Source: Candidatus Palauibacter soopunensis
Lineage (GTDB): Bacteria; Gemmatimonadota; Gemmatimonadetes; Palauibacterales; Palauibacteraceae
Direction: 5' to 3'
DNA: 64,000 nucleotides
Assembly: GCF_947581735.1 (NCBI RefSeq)
Contig: NZ_CANPVT010000029.1
Coordinates: forward strand, 1 to 64,000
In this document: positions 40,915-50,736 of the stretch, piece by piece
Position numbering within the stretch: position 1 is the stretch's first letter
Layout of the letters: every line of letters begins with the position of its first letter
Notes under the pieces: generated by a model
The model's database searches: none
Seen by the model: only the letters and a program-made list of their open reading frames with translations
What the model was told of the DNA's origin: nothing
Position numbers and translations under genes: made by a program

Positions 40915-43191
40915 TCAGAAGGAGAGCATGCGGGTCAGCTTGAGCGTCAGGCTGCGGCCGGGTGGAGTGCCGTCGCCGGTTGTGATCCGCTGTTCGTTCC
41001 AGACCAGGTAGAGGTCGCTCAGCGGTGCGTGGATGAGGTTGAAGCGCACGTTCGAGTTGAAGACGTCGTACGCCGGGTCGTACTGGATCAGCGCGTCGAC
41101 GAACATGTCCGGATTGAAGGAATAGTTCGTCCGCACCGTCCACAGCGTCCGCACGAAGCTCGCGTCCGGGAGGTCCAGCGTCGCGTCCGTCCGCGACATC
41201 CCGACCGAGGCCCGAAAGTGGTACGACGGCTTGAAGTTCATCGTCAGCGAGAGCGACTTCTGCGTCCCGCTCCACAGCTCCCCCAGCGTGCCCCGCCAGC
41301 GGAACGAGAACATGCGGCTCGCGTCCGTCCCTCCCGTCAGCGACCACGGGGCCCAGCTGTAGGATCCCGGCGGGATGGGATCGATGCGGCGGTCGAGCCG
41401 GAACGGCCGGTCGATGCGCTCGAACGTGGGGTCCACCTGGATCTGGACGTTCCCCCCGTTGTTCATGAAGAACGTGATGCCCGTGTGCAGCCACTTGGCG
41501 AGCATCCGGTTATCCAGGTCGTCGTAGTAGTTCCAGACGATGTGCGGGTGGACCTCCCGCACTCCGAGGCGGCGCATGAACCGGAAGCGGGGCCGGATGC
41601 CCCAGTCGATGAAGTACTTCCGAAACCCCGTCCGGCGGAGGAAGCCGAGGTCGTTACGGAAGTCCGGCGACATCTCCATGAAGCCGAACTTGATGTGATG
41701 GAAGTTGCCCTCGCGGTTCAGCGACGTGCGGACCGTGTAGCCGCCCCGATCCCTCGTCGTCGGGAACAGGGTCCCATCCTCCGCCGCCGGGCCCCGGGCA
41801 TCCGAGGCGAGATAGTAGACGCTGAGGTCGACCTCTCCCGGGAAGCGGATGTATGTATCCGCGCCGTAGACGCGATTGAAGTCGTCACGGCCTCCGTCGG
41901 TCGCGCGGCGGAACATGAACAGCCCGCCGACGTCCGATGATCGGAACAGGTTCCGGCGTGCCCGGAAGACGCCCCAGTCGCTGCCGGCCGTCCCGTCGAC
42001 GTCGCCCGTCCGCATCGTCATCGCGCCGACCTGGAAGCCGGCCGCGTTGCCCGTGACCCGCGCACCGCCGTGAATGGGCTGCGTCCTCCCGTCCTCCGTG
42101 AGTCCGATGCGCCGGCTGAAGAAGGGAAGGAGGTCCTCGTCGTAGCGGGGCTGGAGGTTGGTGCGCGTGTTCCGCGCCGCGTCGCCGACGTAGAAGAGTC
42201 CCGAATTTTCGAGGAAGAACTCCCGTTTCTCCGGGAAGAAGAGGCTGAACTGGGTGAGGTTCACGCGCTGCTCGTCCGCCTCCACCTGCGCGAAGTCCGG
42301 GTTCACCGTGAGGTCGAGCGCCAGCCCGCGCGTCATCCCCCACTTGAGGTCGAGACCGCCCTGCAGTTCCCGGTCGAACGCGGCGCGTCCCGTGCCGCGG
42401 ACGGTGTTGGCGAGCGCGTAGGGCGTGAAGCGCAGATCGCGTCCCGCGCTGCGGGTGCCCGGCAGGCCGGTGAGGGTGCCGGCGAGCGAGAGGCGGGTGA
42501 GTGCGTAGGCTCGCGGCACCGGAGACCAGAAAGCGATCTCGTTGTTGCGCCGGATGCGGCGGCTGAAGTTGATCCCCCACACGTCCCCCGCGGAGGCGGA
42601 GCGAATCGACCGGAAGGGGATCTCCATCTCCACGGTCCAGCCTTCCTCGTCCCGGCGGGTCTCCACGCGCCAGATGGCGTCCCAGCTCGCGTTGACCTCG
42701 CGGCCTTCGTTCGCGATCTGCCGGTCGGCGCGGGCCCCGGCGGCGTTCGTCATGAACACGTAGCCGTTCCGCCGGTCGTGAAAGGTGTCGAGGATGACGG
42801 CGAACACGTCCTGCGCGCGCTCGTCGAAGTCCTTGCGGATGTCGTTGACGACGATCCTGTCGGGCCGCGCGTCGTGCAGGCGGGCGGCCACGTACAGGTT
42901 GCCATCGCCGTACGCGACCCAGACGTGCGTGTGCTGGGTCGCGGGGAGACCCTCGTCCGGCTCGGCCTGGATGAAGCCGGTGGCCGGCTCCGCCCGCCAC
43001 GCGGGCTCGTCGAGAATCCCGTCCAGCCGAATGGGGGTCGTGACGGTCCGCGCGACCAGCGTGGGGCGGGGCAGGGACGCCACGCCGGCTTCCGCCTCCA
43101 ACCCGGCCGGCGGCGCCTGCGCCGCGGCGGGGAGAGCCGTGAGCGGCGCGGCGAGCACGACTGCGACGAGGGCGCTTCGGGGCCAGATCAT
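40915..43191 (-). CDS. CBM9-DUF5916 outer-membrane protein
   Basis: A 758-residue exported protein. Signal peptide SALVAVVLAAPLTALPAAAQ. Residues ~45-225 are a CBM9-like domain (TPIRLDGILDEPAWRAEPAT, FAVILDTFHDRRNGYVFMTNAAGA, GWTVEMEIPFRSI). The rest is DUF5916, a probable beta-barrel with KWGMTRGLALDLTVNPDFAQVEADEQRVNLTQF, FFPEKREFFLENSGLF and alternating aromatic strands. It ends LTLKLTRMLSF, with the C-terminal Phe usual for outer-membrane barrels. Such proteins are common in Bacteroidota and Gemmatimonadota and their substrate is unknown. The ATG nearest the signal was chosen. It diverges from the aldolase-dehydrogenase gene. Confidence 0.9.
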   Translation of the reverse strand: MIWPRSALVAVVLAAPLTALPAAAQAPPAGLEAEAGVASLPRPTLVARTVTTPIRLDGILDEPAWRAEPATGFIQAEPDEGLPATQHTHVWVAYGDGNLYVAARLHDARPDRIVVNDIRKDFDERAQDVFAVILDTFHDRRNGYVFMTNAAGARADRQIANEGREVNASWDAIWRVETRRDEEGWTVEMEIPFRSIRSASAGDVWGINFSRRIRRNNEIAFWSPVPRAYALTRLSLAGTLTGLPGTRSAGRDLRFTPYALANTVRGTGRAAFDRELQGGLDLKWGMTRGLALDLTVNPDFAQVEADEQRVNLTQFSLFFPEKREFFLENSGLFYVGDAARNTRTNLQPRYDEDLLPFFSRRIGLTEDGRTQPIHGGARVTGNAAGFQVGAMTMRTGDVDGTAGSDWGVFRARRNLFRSSDVGGLFMFRRATDGGRDDFNRVYGADTYIRFPGEVDLSVYYLASDARGPAAEDGTLFPTTRDRGGYTVRTSLNREGNFHHIKFGFMEMSPDFRNDLGFLRRTGFRKYFIDWGIRPRFRFMRRLGVREVHPHIVWNYYDDLDNRMLAKWLHTGITFFMNNGGNVQIQVDPTFERIDRPFRLDRRIDPIPPGSYSWAPWSLTGGTDASRMFSFRWRGTLGELWSGTQKSLSLTMNFKPSYHFRASVGMSRTDATLDLPDASFVRTLWTVRTNYSFNPDMFVDALIQYDPAYDVFNSNVRFNLIHAPLSDLYLVWNEQRITTGDGTPPGRSLTLKLTRMLSF

Positions 43192-43325
43192 CGGATCTCC
43201 GGCGAACCACCCGGCTCGGCGCCGGGACCGCACCATCCTACGCTGCTGGACGAGTTCCGGGGAGGTCCGTACCGTCTCTGGCGGTGACGGCGGCGGTGGA
43301 GTCTTTCGATGACGGGGAGCATGAG

Positions 43326-45377
43326 ATGAAGAGCGCGTGGAACGACGGCGAGGCTGGGGAGCTCGTCGAGCGGTACGCCGCCGAAGGCGTGGGAGAGGAT
43401 CTCGCGCTGAGGGTCTACACGACGCGGCTCCTCGGGTCCGAACCGCGACTCGTGCTGCACGGGGGCGGGAACACCTCGGTCAAGTCCGTGGCACGCGACG
43501 TCACCGGGGCGGAACTCGACGTGCTGTACGTGAAGGGGAGCGGGTGGGACATGGGGACGATCGAGCCGCCCGGCCTCCCCGCGGTGCAACTTGATCCGCT
43601 GTTGGGGTTGGCGGAGATCGACGCCCTGTCCGACGAGGACATGGTGAACCTGCAGCGCCGCAATCTGCTCGACTCGAAGGCGCCGAACCCTTCGGTGGAG
43701 ACGCTCCTGCACGCGTGGGTGCCACGGACGTTCATCGACCACACGCACGCCAATGCCGCGCTCGTTCTCACCGACCAGCCGGATGGGGAGGAGATCTGCC
43801 GCGACGTTTACGGCGACCGCGCCGCGATCGTCCCCTACATCATGCCCGGCTTCGACCTGGCGAAGGCCGCGAAAGCGGCGGCGGACGCCCACCCGGAGGC
43901 GGAGGGACTCGTCCTCCTCAAGCATGGGCTGTTCACCTTCGGGGACACGGCGCACGAGGCGTACGAACTCATGATCGAGTTCGTCAGCCTCGCCGAGACG
44001 CGCATCGAACGCGGGCGCAGGACCGTGTTCGCCGTCCCGAAGTCTCGCGCGGTCGCTTCCGCGAGCGAGATCGCGCCCGCCATCCGCGGCATGCTGGCGA
44101 ACCGGCGGGAGGGCGACGGCGCGGAGTTCGAGCGCTTCATCCTCGAACACCGGGCCAGCCCGGCCATTCTCGCCTACGTCGGCGGCGACGAACTGTCGCG
44201 CTACAGTCAGGTGGGCACGGTCACGCCCGACCACGCGATCCGCACGAAACCGCTGCCCGTCGTGCTCCCCGCGCCACCCGCCGGCGACCTCACCGCCTGG
44301 AACGGAAAGGCGCGAGCCGCGGTGGATGCCTACCGGGAGGCCTACACGGCGTATTTCGGGCGCCACAACCCGCGCTACGGCGGGGCGAAGCGCATGCTCG
44401 ACCCGAGTCCGCGCGTGGTCCTCGTGCCGGGTGTGGGGCTGTTCGCCAGCGGCCGCGACGCGCGGGCCGCGGCGGCCGCGGCCGACCTCGCCGAGACCAC
44501 GGTCGACGTCATCGCGGATGCGGAGAGCATGGACCGCTTCGAGAGCATCACCGAGGCGGAGCTCTTCGACATCGAATACTGGTCGCTCGAACAGGCGAAG
44601 CTGGCCGGCGCGAAGGAGAAGACGCTGGCCCGTCACGTCGTGGTCGTCACGGGCGGCGCGGGCGCGATCGGCCGGGCCACGGCCGCCGCGTTCCGGGCCG
44701 CCGGCGCCGAGGTCGCCCTCTTCGACCTCCCGGGCCCCTCGCTCGACGCCGCCGGCGGGGCCGGAGCGGGGCTCGCCGTCCCATGCGACGTGACGGACGA
44801 CGCGTCCGTCGACCGCGCATTCGACACCGTCGCCGCCCGCTTCGGAGGCGTCGACATCCTCGTCTCGAACGCCGGGGCGGCCTGGCGCGGTCCCATGGCG
44901 GACGTGACGGACGACGTGCTGCGGGAGAGCTTCGAGCTGAACTTCTTCGCCCACCAGCGCGTCACGCGCGCGGCCGTGCGCACGATGCGTGCCCAGGGGA
45001 CGGGCGGCTGCCTCCTCTTCAACGTCTCGAAGCAGGCCGTCAACCCGGGCCCGGACTTCGGCCCCTACGGATTGCCGAAGGCGGCGACTCTCGGACTCGT
45101 GCGCCAGTACGCCATCGAACACGGGTGGGAGGGCATCCGGTCGAACGGGGTGAACGCCGACCGCATCCGCAGCGGCGTGCTCACCGAAGAGATGATCTCG
45201 GCGCGCTCGGAGGCGCGTGGAGTGAGCGAAGATGCCTACATGCGCGGCAACCTTCTCGGCCGCGAGGTCCGGGCCGATGATGTCGCCCGGGCATTCGTCT
45301 CGCTGGCACTCGCGCGCGCGACGACCGGCGCGATCCTCACCGTGGATGGCGGCAACGTCGCCGCCGCCCTCCGCTGA
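43326..45377 (+). CDS. Bifunctional class-II aldolase / short-chain dehydrogenase
   Basis: A 683-residue fusion of the rhamnulose-1-phosphate aldolase/lactaldehyde dehydrogenase type. Residues ~20-410 are a class-II aldolase with HGGGNTSVKS, YVKGSGWDMG, the zinc ligands in DHTHANA, and LLKHGLFTFGD. Residues ~437-683 are an SDR with TGGAGAIG, NAGAAWRGPM and the catalytic Tyr-x-x-x-Lys in YGLPKAA near 580. It would split a ketose phosphate and process the released aldehyde. The ATG has GGGGAG about eight bases upstream; GTG 43284 is an alternative start. No rhamnose isomerase, kinase or transporter is near, so the usual pathway is not shown. A serine hydrolase follows 22 bp later. Confidence 0.9.
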   Translation: MKSAWNDGEAGELVERYAAEGVGEDLALRVYTTRLLGSEPRLVLHGGGNTSVKSVARDVTGAELDVLYVKGSGWDMGTIEPPGLPAVQLDPLLGLAEIDALSDEDMVNLQRRNLLDSKAPNPSVETLLHAWVPRTFIDHTHANAALVLTDQPDGEEICRDVYGDRAAIVPYIMPGFDLAKAAKAAADAHPEAEGLVLLKHGLFTFGDTAHEAYELMIEFVSLAETRIERGRRTVFAVPKSRAVASASEIAPAIRGMLANRREGDGAEFERFILEHRASPAILAYVGGDELSRYSQVGTVTPDHAIRTKPLPVVLPAPPAGDLTAWNGKARAAVDAYREAYTAYFGRHNPRYGGAKRMLDPSPRVVLVPGVGLFASGRDARAAAAAADLAETTVDVIADAESMDRFESITEAELFDIEYWSLEQAKLAGAKEKTLARHVVVVTGGAGAIGRATAAAFRAAGAEVALFDLPGPSLDAAGGAGAGLAVPCDVTDDASVDRAFDTVAARFGGVDILVSNAGAAWRGPMADVTDDVLRESFELNFFAHQRVTRAAVRTMRAQGTGGCLLFNVSKQAVNPGPDFGPYGLPKAATLGLVRQYAIEHGWEGIRSNGVNADRIRSGVLTEEMISARSEARGVSEDAYMRGNLLGREVRADDVARAFVSLALARATTGAILTVDGGNVAAALR

Positions 45378-45399
45378 CACCGAACGCAAGGGCCCGCGA

Positions 45400-46599
45400 A
45401 TGAAACTGACCGGCCGAGTGGTCCCGCTTGCGACGTACTTTGTCCTCGCCGCCTGTGCGCCACCGGCGGAGCGGCCCGGCTGGCCAAGCGAGACGTGGCC
45501 CGTTTCGACGGCGGAGGCCGAGGGCGTCGATCCGGCCGCGATCGATTCGCTGATCGCCGACATCGATGCCGGACGGTACGGTCTCATCGACCAGTTTCTC
45601 CTCATCCGCAACGGGCGCGTGATCGCGGACCGCCGCTTGGACCATGGCGCGCGGTACGCCGAACTCCTCACCGCGCAGGAGGACACGGCGGACCATCAGT
45701 ACAACTACGATCACCCGTCGTGGCACCCGTACTACCGGGACACCGACCTGCACTCGCTCCAGTCCGTGACCAAGAGCGTGACCTCGGCCGCGTTCGGGAT
45801 CGCCCTGGACGAAGGCCACATCCCGGCTGTCGAAGCGCCGGCCTGGCCGTACCTCGAGGCGTATGGCGTCGACCTCGGCGATCCGCGGCGTGCCGCCGCC
45901 TCGCTGGAGGACTTCCTCACCATGCGGAGCGGCATCGACTGGGCGGTGCCCGGCCAGACGTACGACGACGGCACCCACCCCACCGTCGTACTGGAGGCGA
46001 GCGACGCGTGGATCGACTACGTCGTGGGACGTCCCGTGGGGACGGACCCGGGCACCCGTTTCGACTACAACGACGGCGTGAGCGTCCTGCTGGGGAAGAT
46101 CGTGCGCGAAACCACGGGACAGCGTCTGGATGCCTGGGCCGAGGAACGCCTCTTCCGTCCCATCGGGATCGATGAGTACTACTGGAAGCTCACCCCCGAC
46201 GGCGAAGTCGACAGCGAGGGCGGCCTCTACCTCTCCACCCACGACCTCGCCCGCGTCGGATACCTCATGCTTCGCGGCGGGGAGTGGGACGGCCGGCAGG
46301 TCGTCTCCCGGCAATGGGTCGAGACCTCGACCTCACCGGTCGTGCCCGACGTGGCCCCCGACAACGACCGGCCCGACACCGGTTACGGATACCAGTGGTG
46401 GGTGCCGGTGCACGAGAACGGGGAGACGCGGGTGTTCGCGGGGAACGGATACGGCGGGCAATTCCTCCACGTCGTACCCGAACATGACCTCATCTCCGTC
46501 TTCAACGGCTGGACGCTCCACGAGCAGCCCGAACTCTTCAGCTGGACCGCGCTGCAGGATCGCATCCTCCCCGCCGTGCGCCCGAATAACGACCCTTGA
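45400..46599 (+). CDS. Lipoprotein serine hydrolase (class-C beta-lactamase family)
   Basis: A 399-residue penicillin-binding/beta-lactamase-fold hydrolase. Lipobox Cys19 (VLAAC) indicates a lipoprotein. The nucleophile motif is Ser122-Val-Thr-Lys125 (SLQSVTKSVTS). The second motif has Tyr223 (FDYNDGVSVLLG), as in 6-aminohexanoate-dimer hydrolase relatives, rather than the Tyr-x-Asn of true AmpC. The third region is RVFAGNGYGGQFLHVVPEHD. It is therefore more likely an esterase or amidase than a beta-lactamase. It is probably co-transcribed with the aldolase fusion. It converges with a TRZ/ATZ amidohydrolase. Confidence 0.88.
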   Translation: MKLTGRVVPLATYFVLAACAPPAERPGWPSETWPVSTAEAEGVDPAAIDSLIADIDAGRYGLIDQFLLIRNGRVIADRRLDHGARYAELLTAQEDTADHQYNYDHPSWHPYYRDTDLHSLQSVTKSVTSAAFGIALDEGHIPAVEAPAWPYLEAYGVDLGDPRRAAASLEDFLTMRSGIDWAVPGQTYDDGTHPTVVLEASDAWIDYVVGRPVGTDPGTRFDYNDGVSVLLGKIVRETTGQRLDAWAEERLFRPIGIDEYYWKLTPDGEVDSEGGLYLSTHDLARVGYLMLRGGEWDGRQVVSRQWVETSTSPVVPDVAPDNDRPDTGYGYQWWVPVHENGETRVFAGNGYGGQFLHVVPEHDLISVFNGWTLHEQPELFSWTALQDRILPAVRPNNDP

Positions 46600-46627
46600 A
46601 CCTGGTGTTCTCCGTCTGAGTCTCGCC

Positions 46628-47959
46628 TCAGGCCCGGTCTAGCGCCGCCGCGTGCCGATCGATCACTGAGGCCAGGTCGGTCATGTCGGCGAGGACGGCC
46701 GCCTCGTCGATCGTCTCCAGCCCGCGGTCGCGCATCACCCAGCGGCCGTCGACCATCACCGAGCGGATGTCGTCGCGGCCCACCGTGTAGACGAGATGCC
46801 CGTACACGTCGTACATCGGCGTCAGGTGCGGGCGGTCGAGGTCGATGAGGATGAGGTCGGCCCGGTAGCCTTCCGCGAGCCGTCCCACGCGGTCTCCCAA
46901 TCCCAGCGCCTCCGCCCCGATGGTCGTCGCCATGCGGACGATGTCGCGCGCGGGCGTGAGCACCGGATCCATGTGCGCCCCCCGCTGCAGCAACCCGGCG
47001 AAACGCATCGCCGTCCACATGTCGAGGTCGTTCGAACTCACCGGGCCGTCCGTGCCGAGGGCCACGGGAATGTCCTCCTCCAGCATGCGCGCGACCGGCG
47101 CGATGCCGGAGCCGAGTTTGAGGTTGGAGAGCGGGTTGTGCAGGACCGCCGCCCCCGCGCGACGGATGCGGGCGAAGTCGTCGTCCGACAGGTGAACGCA
47201 GTGCGCAAGCACCGTACGCTCGTCGAGGATGCCAAGTTCGTGGAAGTGCGCGGCCGGCGTCCGCCCGAAGCGTTCGACGGTTTGCCGCACCTCCGTCGCC
47301 GTCTCCGAGCAGTGCGTGTGGAAGAGAGCCCCGGCCCGGTCGGCGAGATCGCGCGCCGCCCGGAGCCCCTCCGGCGACACCGTGAGCTGGTTGTGCGGCT
47401 GCACGCACGGCGTGACGAGCGGCTCCTGCGCGTAGCGCTCCAGCCAGCGTTCGCCCGTGGCGACCCGTTCCTCGACGGAGACTCCGTCCGGCCCATCGAA
47501 ATCGAAGAAGATCGGGCCGGTCACGAGCCGAAAGCCCGCCCCGACCGCCGCGTCGGCGGCCGCTTCCGGGAACCAGAACATGTCGAGCGCGCACGTCGTC
47601 CCGCTCCGGATCATCTCCACGATCGACAGCCGCGCCCCCAGTTCGACGCTCTCGCGGCTGACGAACTCGCGCTCGGAAATCCAGAGACGCTCCAGCCACG
47701 CTTCGAGCGGCAACTCCTCCACCAGGCCGCGGAAGAGGGAATCGCCCAGGTGCGTATGTGCGTTCACGAGCCCGGGCATGAGGAGGCGCCCGGTCGCGTC
47801 GATGGTTTCGGCGGCCTCGCAGCCCTCGAGCTCCTCCCGGGTCCCGACGGCGACGATCTCGCCGTCTCGAACCGCGACGGCGCCCGTATCGAGAATCCGT
47901 TCCTCGGCGCCCATCGTGACGACGAGCGGGCCGAGGATGAGTGTGTCTGCAGGTTCCAT
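46628..47959 (-). CDS. TRZ/ATZ-family amidohydrolase (deaminase type)
   Basis: A 443-residue cytoplasmic amidohydrolase, without signal peptide, of the group containing S-adenosylhomocysteine, thioadenosine and guanine deaminases and chlorohydrolases. The metal set is visible: His68-x-His70 (LVNAHTHLGDS), HTHCSETATEV, LAHCVHL and the Asp in ALGTDGPVSSNDLDMW. This arrangement, with the SETATE Glu, is that of mononuclear zinc aminohydrolases acting on heterocycles. It ends with the GYRADLILIDLDRPHLTP small domain. It is cytoplasmic, in contrast to the four exported amidohydrolases nearby, and probably acts in nucleoside or methylthioadenosine salvage. Confidence 0.9.
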   Translation of the reverse strand: MEPADTLILGPLVVTMGAEERILDTGAVAVRDGEIVAVGTREELEGCEAAETIDATGRLLMPGLVNAHTHLGDSLFRGLVEELPLEAWLERLWISEREFVSRESVELGARLSIVEMIRSGTTCALDMFWFPEAAADAAVGAGFRLVTGPIFFDFDGPDGVSVEERVATGERWLERYAQEPLVTPCVQPHNQLTVSPEGLRAARDLADRAGALFHTHCSETATEVRQTVERFGRTPAAHFHELGILDERTVLAHCVHLSDDDFARIRRAGAAVLHNPLSNLKLGSGIAPVARMLEEDIPVALGTDGPVSSNDLDMWTAMRFAGLLQRGAHMDPVLTPARDIVRMATTIGAEALGLGDRVGRLAEGYRADLILIDLDRPHLTPMYDVYGHLVYTVGRDDIRSVMVDGRWVMRDRGLETIDEAAVLADMTDLASVIDRHAAALDRA

Positions 47960-48009
47960 GGGACGGCAATCTTGGCCGCCCTCCGCCCCCCCCGCTAGTT
48001 TGCCGGCAC

Positions 48010-48083
48010 GGCCCCGTAGCTCAGGCGGATAGAGCGCGGGATTCCTAATCCCGAGGCCGCTGGTTCGAGTCCAGCCGGGGTCA
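48010..48083 (+). tRNA. tRNA-Arg (anticodon CCT)
   Basis: A 74-base cloverleaf. The acceptor stem is GGCCCCG/CGGGGTC (one G-T pair) with discriminator A. The D arm is GCTCAGGCGGATAGAGC, the anticodon stem CGGGA/TCCCG with loop TTCCTAA (anticodon CCT), and the T arm GCTGG-TTCGAGT-CCAGC. CCA is not encoded. It lies between the TRZ/ATZ gene start and the TonB receptor end. Confidence 0.95.
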
Positions 48084-48109
48084 TTCTCCCTGCGCCCGCC
48101 CGGTCGTGC

Positions 48110-50599
48110 TCAGTTCCCGGCCAGGTTCACCCGCACGTACCAGATGCGTCCCGCCACGCCGTAGGGCGACTCCGAGGGGTACTCCATCGTCCAGAGTTGC
48201 GCCACGGCGTCATCCGGGAGCCGGTTCGGCAGGCGGTCGAACAGGTTGTTGGCCCCGACGCCCACCCGGATGCGGTCGCCCACCCGGAAGCTGACCTCCA
48301 GGTCGGCGATGGCCGCCGCGTCGATCGTGACATTCTCCTCGAAGATGAACGGGGTCGTGACGGAGCCGATGTGGTTCAAGCCGAATCGCGCCCCGAGACC
48401 CTGCGCGAGACGGACATCGGCGCTGACGCCGATCCGGCTTCCGGGCTGGGCATCCTCGATCAGGGTCCGCTGGGTGTCTCCGATGAAGTCTTCGTTGCGG
48501 TTGGCGGTGATCTTCGTGCTGTTCCGGTGCAGGCTGGCCGACAGGTCCGCGGCCCCCCAGTCCATGCCGCGGAAGCGCCAGGTCGCCGCCACGTCGAATC
48601 CCTGCGTGCGTGTGTCGATCGCGTTGGTCCAGAACGCCACGGCGTCCACCGGTCGACCCTGGAACTGCGCGCCGGGCCGCAGCCCCTGGCTGGGGTCGAG
48701 GCTCCGGGTCAGGGCGATCGCGTCGCTGACCGCGACGCGGTAGTAGTCCGCCGTCACCAGCAGCCCGGCGTCGTTGGAATACACGAGTCCGCCCGTAAAG
48801 CTGAGCGATGTCTCGTGGCCCAGCGAACAGGCGCCGAAGTCGGAGCACGCGATCGGATCGCCCTCGGGCAGGAAGCCGGCGCTCACCAGACCCTCGCTGC
48901 CGCCCACGAAACCGATGGTGTTGAAGCCCCGCTGCGGGAGTCGCGGTGCCCGAAAACCGGTGGAAACCGCGGCGCGGAGCGCGGCGCCGGATTCGCCGAG
49001 CTCCACGCGGCCGGCCAGCTTGCCGGTCAGCGAACTTCCGGCGTCGGTGTAGTGCTCGAAACGGAGGGCGCCACCCAGCGTGCGCCCGCTCGGCGAGCGC
49101 AACTCCATGTCCGCGTACGCTCCGACGCTGTTGCGATCCTGTTCGCTCAGCCTGGCGGAAGTCGGGCTGTAGCCGGGATAGCCCTGTATCCCGCAGCTTG
49201 CGTAGACCGTCCCATCGTTCTGGTGATGGGCCGCCGGAAAGCTGCCGGGCGTATCGCTCGGTCCACACGCCCACGAGGCGCGGTCGCCGGCTTCCATCCA
49301 GTACGAATCCCTCCGGAACGCTCCGCCGACCGCCAGAAACGCCGGGGTCGCACCCACCTCGATCTCCCGCGTCGCGTCGGCGTTCAGCGTCCACTGTCTG
49401 ACGTTGAGCCCGCCACTGAACGTGTTCCGCGGTCCGGCGTTGGCCGCGATGGAGGCTCCGTCGGCCCCGGGATTCCCGGCGAGGAACTCGGCCGCGTAGG
49501 ACGGGTTGATCGAATTCTCGGCGCCGAAGGCGAACCGGCCGTGTCCGAACCCGAGGCTTAGATCTCCCGACCACTCGCCCATGTCGCCGCGCAGTCCCGC
49601 CACGGCGGACTTGTCCATGAGGTCCGATTCCTCGACGGGGAAGAAGCCATCCGGATAGACGTAGCTGACCGAGCGAGGCACCCAGTCCGCCTTGCGGTAC
49701 AGGCCGTCGGAGACCGCCTCGCGCCCGGAGTATCCTCCGAAGGCATAGAACTCGGCCGATTCGCCGACGGGGACCGCGGCATTGGCCATGAACGCGGCGC
49801 CTCTGTAGTCGGGTTCCCCGTTTCGTTGCAGCTGGATGACCTTCCCGCCATCCGCACAGGGGCCGTAGGACGGATCGGGACCGAAACAGGTGGGGGCCAT
49901 GCCCGCCCGGTTCGTGACCTCCTGCCGCGCGACCTCCATCGTGATGTTGAAGAAGCCGTCTCCGAGCGGAACTCCGGCGTTGGCCGAAGTGAACAGCCTC
50001 ATTCCGTCACCGCGCGATGTTCGACCGAGGAAGGTGGCTGCGCTGACCCCGCTCGCGTCGTCCTTGAGCACGATGTTGATCACGCCGGCGATGGCATCCG
50101 AACCATATTGCGACGCGGCACCTTCGCGCAGGACTTCGATCCGTTTGATGGCGTGGACCGGAATGGCACGCAAATCCGTGCCCGTCGTCCCCTGCCCAGC
50201 CGCCGCGAGCACCTTCGCGAATGCGACGCCGTGCCGCCGCTTGCCGTTGACCAGGACGAGCACCTGGTCGCCGTTCATGCCGCGCAACGTGGCGACGTGG
50301 AGCGCTGCGCCATCGCCAGCGGACAACCGTGTGGAATTGAAGGAGGGCGCGATGCGGCCGAGCACCTCCGCAAGGTCGATCTCTCCCATGCGCGCGATTT
50401 CCTCGGCGCCGTAGATGTCCACGGGAACGGGAAGCGTGGCCGGGTCCGCGACACCGGCCCGCGACCCCACCACGACATCGAGTTCCGGGATCACGACGAC
50501 CGTGTCCGGCGGTTCCTGGGCCGAGGCCGAGCCGGCCGAGGCAAGGATGGCGAGGACCGCCGGCGCGAGGCACGAAGTCGAAGTTCTCGTGATCATCAT
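48110..50599 (-). CDS. TonB-dependent outer-membrane receptor
   Basis: An 829-residue receptor. Signal peptide SCLAPAVLAILASAGSASAQ; a TonB-box-like DTVVVIPELDVVVGSR follows. The plug domain (residues ~50-170) has PVPVDIYGAEEIARMGEIDLAEVLGRIAPSF, VATLRGMNGDQVLVLVNGKRRH and RIEVLREGAASQYGSDAIAGVINIVLKD, the classical plug signature. The remainder is a 22-strand barrel with ADYYRVAVSDAI, FRVGDRIRVGVGANNLFDRLPN and a terminal VRVNLAGN that is unusual in not ending with an aromatic residue. No SusD partner follows. The cargo is unknown, but the surrounding peptidase and amidohydrolase genes favour peptides or amino-acid conjugates. Confidence 0.92.
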   Translation of the reverse strand: MMITRTSTSCLAPAVLAILASAGSASAQEPPDTVVVIPELDVVVGSRAGVADPATLPVPVDIYGAEEIARMGEIDLAEVLGRIAPSFNSTRLSAGDGAALHVATLRGMNGDQVLVLVNGKRRHGVAFAKVLAAAGQGTTGTDLRAIPVHAIKRIEVLREGAASQYGSDAIAGVINIVLKDDASGVSAATFLGRTSRGDGMRLFTSANAGVPLGDGFFNITMEVARQEVTNRAGMAPTCFGPDPSYGPCADGGKVIQLQRNGEPDYRGAAFMANAAVPVGESAEFYAFGGYSGREAVSDGLYRKADWVPRSVSYVYPDGFFPVEESDLMDKSAVAGLRGDMGEWSGDLSLGFGHGRFAFGAENSINPSYAAEFLAGNPGADGASIAANAGPRNTFSGGLNVRQWTLNADATREIEVGATPAFLAVGGAFRRDSYWMEAGDRASWACGPSDTPGSFPAAHHQNDGTVYASCGIQGYPGYSPTSARLSEQDRNSVGAYADMELRSPSGRTLGGALRFEHYTDAGSSLTGKLAGRVELGESGAALRAAVSTGFRAPRLPQRGFNTIGFVGGSEGLVSAGFLPEGDPIACSDFGACSLGHETSLSFTGGLVYSNDAGLLVTADYYRVAVSDAIALTRSLDPSQGLRPGAQFQGRPVDAVAFWTNAIDTRTQGFDVAATWRFRGMDWGAADLSASLHRNSTKITANRNEDFIGDTQRTLIEDAQPGSRIGVSADVRLAQGLGARFGLNHIGSVTTPFIFEENVTIDAAAIADLEVSFRVGDRIRVGVGANNLFDRLPNRLPDDAVAQLWTMEYPSESPYGVAGRIWYVRVNLAGN

Positions 50600-50736
50600 T
50601 CCATCGTCTCCATCGTCGGAGCACCCTGCAGCACGCGGCGCCTGGACACCCCCTGTAGCTCGCGGATGTCCCAAACGCCACACTAGGTATCATTATGCGT
50701 CAAACGATCCGCGGGTTACACCCTCCAGGAGGCACC

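Noticed and set aside
45400-46599. Antibiotic-resistance beta-lactamase
   Set aside because: It has SxxK, but the second motif is the Tyr-Asn-Asp type of esterase or amidase relatives, and there is no resistance-gene context.
46605-46632. Hairpin CTGAG-CTCAG as a bidirectional terminator
   Set aside because: The stem is only about five base pairs with no T-run on either side. It also overlaps the TRZ/ATZ stop.
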